This document shows positions 59,691 to 64,000 of a stretch of DNA of 64,000 nt, piece after piece. The notes beneath the pieces are model-generated. The model saw only the letters and a list, made by a program, of their open reading frames with translations. It ran no database searches and was not told the origin of the DNA. Numbering within the stretch: position 1 is the first letter of the stretch; every line of letters starts with the position of its first letter. The stretch is from the NCBI GenBank assembly GCA_017893485.1, contig CM030363.1:108185073-108249072 (forward strand), written 5' to 3'. This DNA is from Hemerocallis citrina. Its lineage: Eukaryota > Streptophyta > Magnoliopsida > Asparagales > Asphodelaceae. The translations under genes were made by a program, and so were the position numbers.

Positions 59691-59879
59691 GAGAGGTGTC
59701 TCGATATCTATAATAGCGACGTTGTTCGATCCTAGCCCTCCACGTATCCACCCATTCTACGTGGAAAACTCTTCGATTACCACAATGGTGACGTGGGCGA
59801 ATCCAAGAACGCCATGATCTTGCATATGTGTAGTTGTGAGACTTAAAAGAAAAATAAAAATTCCAAATCTTTTATATTC

Positions 59880-60640
59880 GGTTGCCATGGCTCATCCCTC
59901 GGCTTGTCATCCGAGCCACTCGCGAAAAACTCATAATTTTCGCTTGGCTCGTCTCTCAACATGGTATCCGAGCCATTCGCTGAAACTCAAACTCATTATT
60001 TTCGCTTAGCTCGTCTCTCGACATGGTATCTGAGCTACTCACAAAAATCTCCCAATTTTTTCTTGACTTGTCCCTAGTCATGGTATCCAAGCCACTCGGC
60101 AAAGCTCCTAAACTGTGCTTGGCTCATCCCTCGGCATGGTATCCGTTCCACTAGCGAAAAGCTCCTAATTTTCGCTTGGCTCATCCCATGGCATGACATC
60201 TAAGCCACTCATTCACTTGGCTTGTCCCTCGGCATAGCAACCACGCCACTCGCCTAAATTTTGCCTGGCTCGTCCCTTGGCATGATATCCGAGCTCCTCG
60301 AGAAAGATCCTAAAATTACTTGGCTCGTCTCTCGCCGGGTATCTGAGGCACTCGCAAAGAGCTCCTAAATTTCGCATGGCTCGACCCTTGGCATTGTATC
60401 CGAGCCCATCGCAAAAGGTCTTAAACTTTGCATGGCTCTTCTCTTGGCATGGTATTCGAGCCACTCACAAAAGCTCCTAAACTTTGATTGGCTCATCCCA
60501 AGGGATGGCATTCGAGTCACTCGCGAAAATCTCCTAAATTTTGCATGGCTCGTCCCTCATGACATCTGAGCCATTCGCGAAAAGCTTCCAATTTTGCTTG
60601 GTTAGTCCCTTAGTGCATCATCAGAGCCACTTACGCCTTA
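59880..60640. repeat. 58-60-bp hairpin-bearing tandem array upstream of the Tat-B antisense gene
   Basis: About thirteen units containing GGCTCGTCCCTCGGCATGGT and ATCCGAGCCACTCGCGAAAA. Each unit can fold with GGCTCG pairing to CGAGCC around a loop of about 17 nt. The location, between the antisense gene's 5' end and the 3' LTR, is the same as the array at 18890-20350 in Tat-A, but the unit length and sequence differ. Confidence 0.85.
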
Positions 60641-60867
60641 GCTTGCAGAACAATATCTAGATAATTCGGGAGAATTCATTAAAAATTGCCAAAAATAATT
60701 TTGAATATTAAGAATTTTAATTAATAATCCAATAAATAAGTATGAATTTCGGGAAAAATTAATTTAAAATCCCAAAAAAGTAACTGAGATTATTGAAGAC
60801 GATCATTGTCCCTAGGAGAGAACTACTCTTCGAAGGCTGCTACACCCAACATGAGTGGGGGAGCTTA

Positions 60868-61364
60868 TGATGTTGGTGAAAATTACAGCTAATCGGGGTT
60901 GTAAAACTTCTGCATAAGTCTTGGAGTCCATAAGGACGAAACAATAACTTTGCCACGGCTTCAAGCCCACGACAAGAATATGGGCCGTTCTCAGGCCCAC
61001 CATCTCAACTCAGTCCATGAGTGAGATTTATTCATAGCCCAATAAGGGGAAACTGTCCAACATGGCAATCAAATCCGGCAAAATAGGGAGATATTAACTG
61101 ATTGGATCCCATGATTAGAGGGATCTTCCAAATCAATTAGAAAATATTCCTAAAACCGATCCACATCAGGCCTATAAATACATCATCTCCTCTTCCATTA
61201 CTTGGTAATGAACTTTTGTCCAATAAAACTTAGTTAATACTGTTGAGTTACTAACTTAATATTCGGAGAGTTTGTTGTCGGAAAAACTCTCGGTGTTTCA
61301 AGCTTGTCTTGTAGGTTTTTAGTGGTATCTTAGTCATCCATTCCAAATCCATCCACAAACATCA
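60868..61364 (+). repeat. 3' LTR of Tat-B
   Basis: Preceded by a purine tract (ATGAGTGGGGGAGCT, about 60851-60865). It starts TGATGTTGGTG and probably ends CAAACATCA at 61364, giving TGATG/CATCA ends. It contains TATAAATA at 61173-61180 and AATAAA near 61225. The right boundary is inferred from the short inverted ends. There is no second LTR in the window. Confidence 0.7.
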
Positions 61365-61381
61365 GCCTCACATCAGATCTG

Positions 61382-61930
61382 ATAAAGAGCTTTTACATCT
61401 AAAACACTCTCCAAAAGCAATGTCAAATGGAGCCTAAGGCTTTGTTAGGAATTGCTTTTGGAAAGCCCAAAAGCTCTTTTAAAGGTCTAAAAACGGGTTG
61501 GGTTACAAATTTAGGTTTTTAGAAATTTTTTTAAAGCTTTCTCCTTATATCAAATAACTCATTATTTGGTTGCTCATACATAGAGAAAAGCAGCATCAGT
61601 GTTTAACTTCTCATTTTAATAGTAAGAAAAAGTATTTTTAAAAACCTTAACACACAATTTCAGGTGCTTTAAAAAGGGCTTTAAAAAGCAGTTTTAGAAA
61701 AAATATTTTTACCTAAACACGCTTTTAATTAAGTTTCTCAAATACCTATTTCAAGTCATAAAGATCTTTTACATCTAAAAAAACTCTCCAAAAGCAATGT
61801 CAAATGGAGCCTAAGGCTTTGTTTGGAATTCCTTTTGGAGAGCCCAAAAGCTCTATAAAAGGTCTATAAGCAGGTTGGGTTACAAAATTAGGTATTTGGA
61901 AATTTATTTTAATAACTCGTTTGGGCGAAA
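61382..61930. repeat. Direct duplication with MITE-like ends
   Basis: A block of about 155 bp (ATAAAGA[GT]CTTTTACATC, CTCTCCAAAAGCAATGTC, GGAGCCTAAGGCTTTGTT) occurs at 61382-61535 and again at 61758-61908, 376 bp apart. Between them, GGCTTTGTTAGGAATTGC near 61438 faces CCTAAACACGCTTTT near 61710 in opposite orientation, as in small non-autonomous DNA transposons. The ends are imperfect, so the class is uncertain. Confidence 0.45.
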
Positions 61931-63634
61931 GATATTTTCAAAACATTCATTTTCTCTCCCAAATTCACCACACCAATTTGAGGCTTTGAGCTTCTAAATT
62001 TTTTTTAAAGGACGTTCGCAGGTTCAAGGTCAGGCTACGTCATCATGTTTATTATTTTTTTTTTTTTTTTTTTTCTTTTAAACATAAACCACATCAACAT
62101 AATAAAACAAATAAGAAGAAATCTTTTCACATCTTTATGAACACGGTGGAAACTAATCTCGTGTTTTTTTTCTTCTCCCCCTCCTCACTCTTTATGACTC
62201 GTTATCCCTCTTCTCAATCCTAAAATCAGAATTTTTTATTGCATCGTTTTCAATGCATCCATGAATTTGACCATTGGATTTATAGAAAATTTAGTTATTA
62301 AATTTATCAATTAATTAGAAATATTACAATTGGAAAAGAAGTACATATGAACTTTTAAATTCTTTAACATTTCGATTCTTATATAAGAGGATTTTTAATT
62401 TTAGATAATTTGTATAACCTCACATCAGATTTCTGTAAAAGAAATATATACAAACGGTTATTTATAAAAAAATAATTTTTTCATTCTGACATCAGTTTTA
62501 CAAGTGTTATTGCCAAATGTTTATAATTCCTATAAAACACTTTGTGTTTACTACACTTTTGGCCGACAACACAGCTGACTTATAACAATGCGAGCCGGAG
62601 CCTAAGAATTTTATCTCTTGCCTGAGCTAACTCACTATTTATCCATCTTGGACCTGCTAGATCAGATGCTTTGTGTTCAAATAAGAGTTTTAGCAAGAGG
62701 TAGTGAGTGTTTATTGCTTAAAACTTAAAAATTCTGTTCTCATTCGTCTTTAATATCTTCCAACTTAGACCTTTCTATTTCCCCTCTTTTTGTTGGTTCA
62801 TATTTTCTCTCATTTAGAAGTTTGTTCTCTTTGTCCTCGTCTCCCTCCTCATGATTTTTAGCTCCTTCATCTCTGTTCTTTTTCTCCTCAACCAAAGTTT
62901 CTTTTTAAGTCTCTAGACGATTTACTAAGATTTCTTTCTTTCTAATATTAACTAAATTTGTTTAATTAAGTTAACCCACTCCCACAAAGAAAGCCATCAT
63001 TATCAGAATCTCAATAAAACTCGTATGAGTAGGAATTGGTTAAGTAAAGCTCAACACCATTGCTAATGTAGATATGAGTTACGAAGCTATAACCTGCGTC
63101 TGCAGATTTAATCACACGCTGAAACTTTCTTGATTTGACCCATTTGCTTCCCAATTAATACAGAGAAGAACAATAAAAACGTAACAAGGTGAGATTTAAT
63201 TGATAAAATGTGAATTTTTGCATACTTTTAAAATATCTTTTGTGTCAAATTTTAGAAGAAAAAAAAAGCAAAAAAAAAAAAAAACAAATACTAGTGATGC
63301 CATATGCAGGTATTGGGCTTACTCAATCCTCGCATGTGTTTTGGTTAGGTAACCACTACCATCCAACAAACAACTAACTTCTTTAAAAAATACATAATAA
63401 AACCCGACTTGTAATTTGACAAATGGATCTTTTATTATCCAACCCCTCTAATAGGGAACCTTTAAACATACATTATAAAACAATGAGTAATGGATGGAGC
63501 AAATTTGGTGAACAATAATACTAAGATATAACAAGTAGCAAGTGTTGTGATAGCACAAACAGTAATAAAACTTGAGATGATGTTATTAGTCATGATTAAT
63601 TTTTTAGATATAAACTATCACGCAAGTGTCATTC
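61931..63634. other. AT-rich spacer, no recognised gene
   Basis: About 1.7 kb of AT-rich sequence with a T20 run at 62055-62074 and short A-rich tracts near 63260-63290. There are no long open frames, LTR ends or tandem arrays. It may be host intergenic DNA or old degraded repeat. Confidence 0.6.
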
Positions 63635-63925
63635 TTAGAAAAATACTCCAAAGGCGACAAAGGCAACACATTCCACCTTGAGTAGATCTGATCTTAAAAT
63701 TCCTGAAGAAGATAACACATTCGAGAAAAAGGCGACAAAGAGGCGACTTTGATTTTTCGAGTTACTAGAGTCCTTTCCATCTTGAGTAGATCCGATCGCT
63801 CCTTCCTTCGGATCATCAATCCTCCTCTTTTCATCTGCTGGGCTCTCCTCCTCCTCTAGACCCATTTCGCAGTTCCCGTTTCCTCGAGTTCGCTGTTGTC
63901 CTTCATCTTCAGCAGCCCCCTCCAT
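63635..63925 (-). CDS. Possible first exon of a host gene (unrecognised)
   Basis: A minus-strand frame from ATG 63923-63925 (MEGAAEDEGQQRTRGNG) of 96 residues. It is acidic and hydrophilic for about 55 residues (CEMGLEEEESPADEKRRIDD) and then less convincing. The sequence around the ATG (GAGAATGGAG) is a reasonable plant start context, and upstream to the window edge is C/G-richer than the spacer, like a 5' leader. The last 150 bp contain an internal duplication: GAT(C)(A/G)GATCTACTCAAG with following bases near 63661-63690 and 63770-63800. The coding part may therefore end earlier at a splice donor. No family recognised. Confidence 0.3.
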   Translation of the reverse strand: MEGAAEDEGQQRTRGNGNCEMGLEEEESPADEKRRIDDPKEGAIGSTQDGKDSSNSKNQSRLFVAFFSNVLSSSGILRSDLLKVECVAFVAFGVFF

Positions 63926-64000
63926 TCTCCGTCGACCGGTGGTTCAGAGATCGATTGGGCCTGGCGATTAGCCGAGTTGGGTCGCCCTTTGGTTTTGAGC

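Larger units (their letters stand above)
38725..61364 (+). mobile_element. Tat-B: older Tat-lineage element, 5'-truncated, broken by later insertions
   Basis: Pieces of one plus-strand Tat element recur in order between the inserted LTRs: archaeal-type RNase H and integrase (38725-40567), tandem repeats and an antisense helical frame (47771-49313), untranslated sequence (52256-52630), the body of the antisense gene (56181-57704), its 5' exon (59013-59539), a second repeat array (59880-60640), purine tract and 3' LTR (60868-61364). This mirrors Tat-A. The RNase H portion begins next to the hAT terminus, so gag and RT probably lie beyond the left window edge, displaced by the hAT. That placement is inference. 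Many stops show it is ancient. Confidence 0.75.

Overview
The window is plant nuclear DNA made almost entirely of transposable elements stacked inside one another. I see chromodomain and Tat-lineage Ty3/gypsy retrotransposons, a hAT DNA transposon, GT-AG introns with plant-like spacing, AATAAA signals and AT-rich spacers. These point to a flowering plant with a large repeat-rich genome. The species cannot be named. There is no rRNA, no functional tRNA, no CRISPR array and no certain host gene. The only candidate host exon is at the right edge (63635-63925, minus strand).

The oldest layer is a plus-strand Tat-lineage element, here called Tat-B. It survives as fragments at about 38725-40567, 47771-49313, 52256-52630, 56181-57704 and about 59013-61364, and its 3' LTR lies at 60868-61364. 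Its archaeal-type RNase H region appears to be cut by a minus-strand hAT transposon that occupies 1 to about 38716. The missing 5' half of Tat-B should therefore lie left of the window. Further right, Tat-B is interrupted by solo LTRs at 40568-47770 (which contains another at 40602-43899), 49314-52255 and 52631-56180, and by a truncated chromovirus patch at 57705-59012.

The hAT element is itself split by three insertions. The first is a complete minus-strand Tekay/Del-type chromovirus (715-12530, LTRs of about 3.3 kb, TSD CTAGT). The second is a 5.1-kb minus-strand solo LTR (12707-17796, TSD ATAAC). The third is a complete minus-strand Tat element, Tat-A (17876-36470, 594-bp LTRs, TSD AATAT). 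Tat-A gag is in turn split by a plus-strand chromovirus (30132-34460) that has lost reverse transcriptase and RNase H. By-eye LTR divergence fits this order: 28/594 differences in Tat-A, and 9 in about 440 bp plus one 21-bp indel in the element nested inside it.

The most interesting biology is in the two Tat elements. Beyond integrase, each carries a gene module transcribed against the retroelement. A spliced gene of the 'putative gypsy type transposon' family (Pfam Transposase_28-like) with its own TATA-like box is followed by a coiled-coil or helical reading frame and flanked by hairpin-bearing tandem repeats. The module recurs in two diverged elements on opposite strands. A second notable pattern is a conserved inverted repeat (arms CGTCAGTT and AACTGACG) near the 3' end of five different Tekay-type LTRs, usually followed by a GTGCCCACAG-like block and a splice-acceptor-like AG.

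No intact autonomous element remains. Most inactivating changes I could assign are nonsense codons explicable by C-to-T or G-to-A transitions, as expected of heavily methylated DNA.
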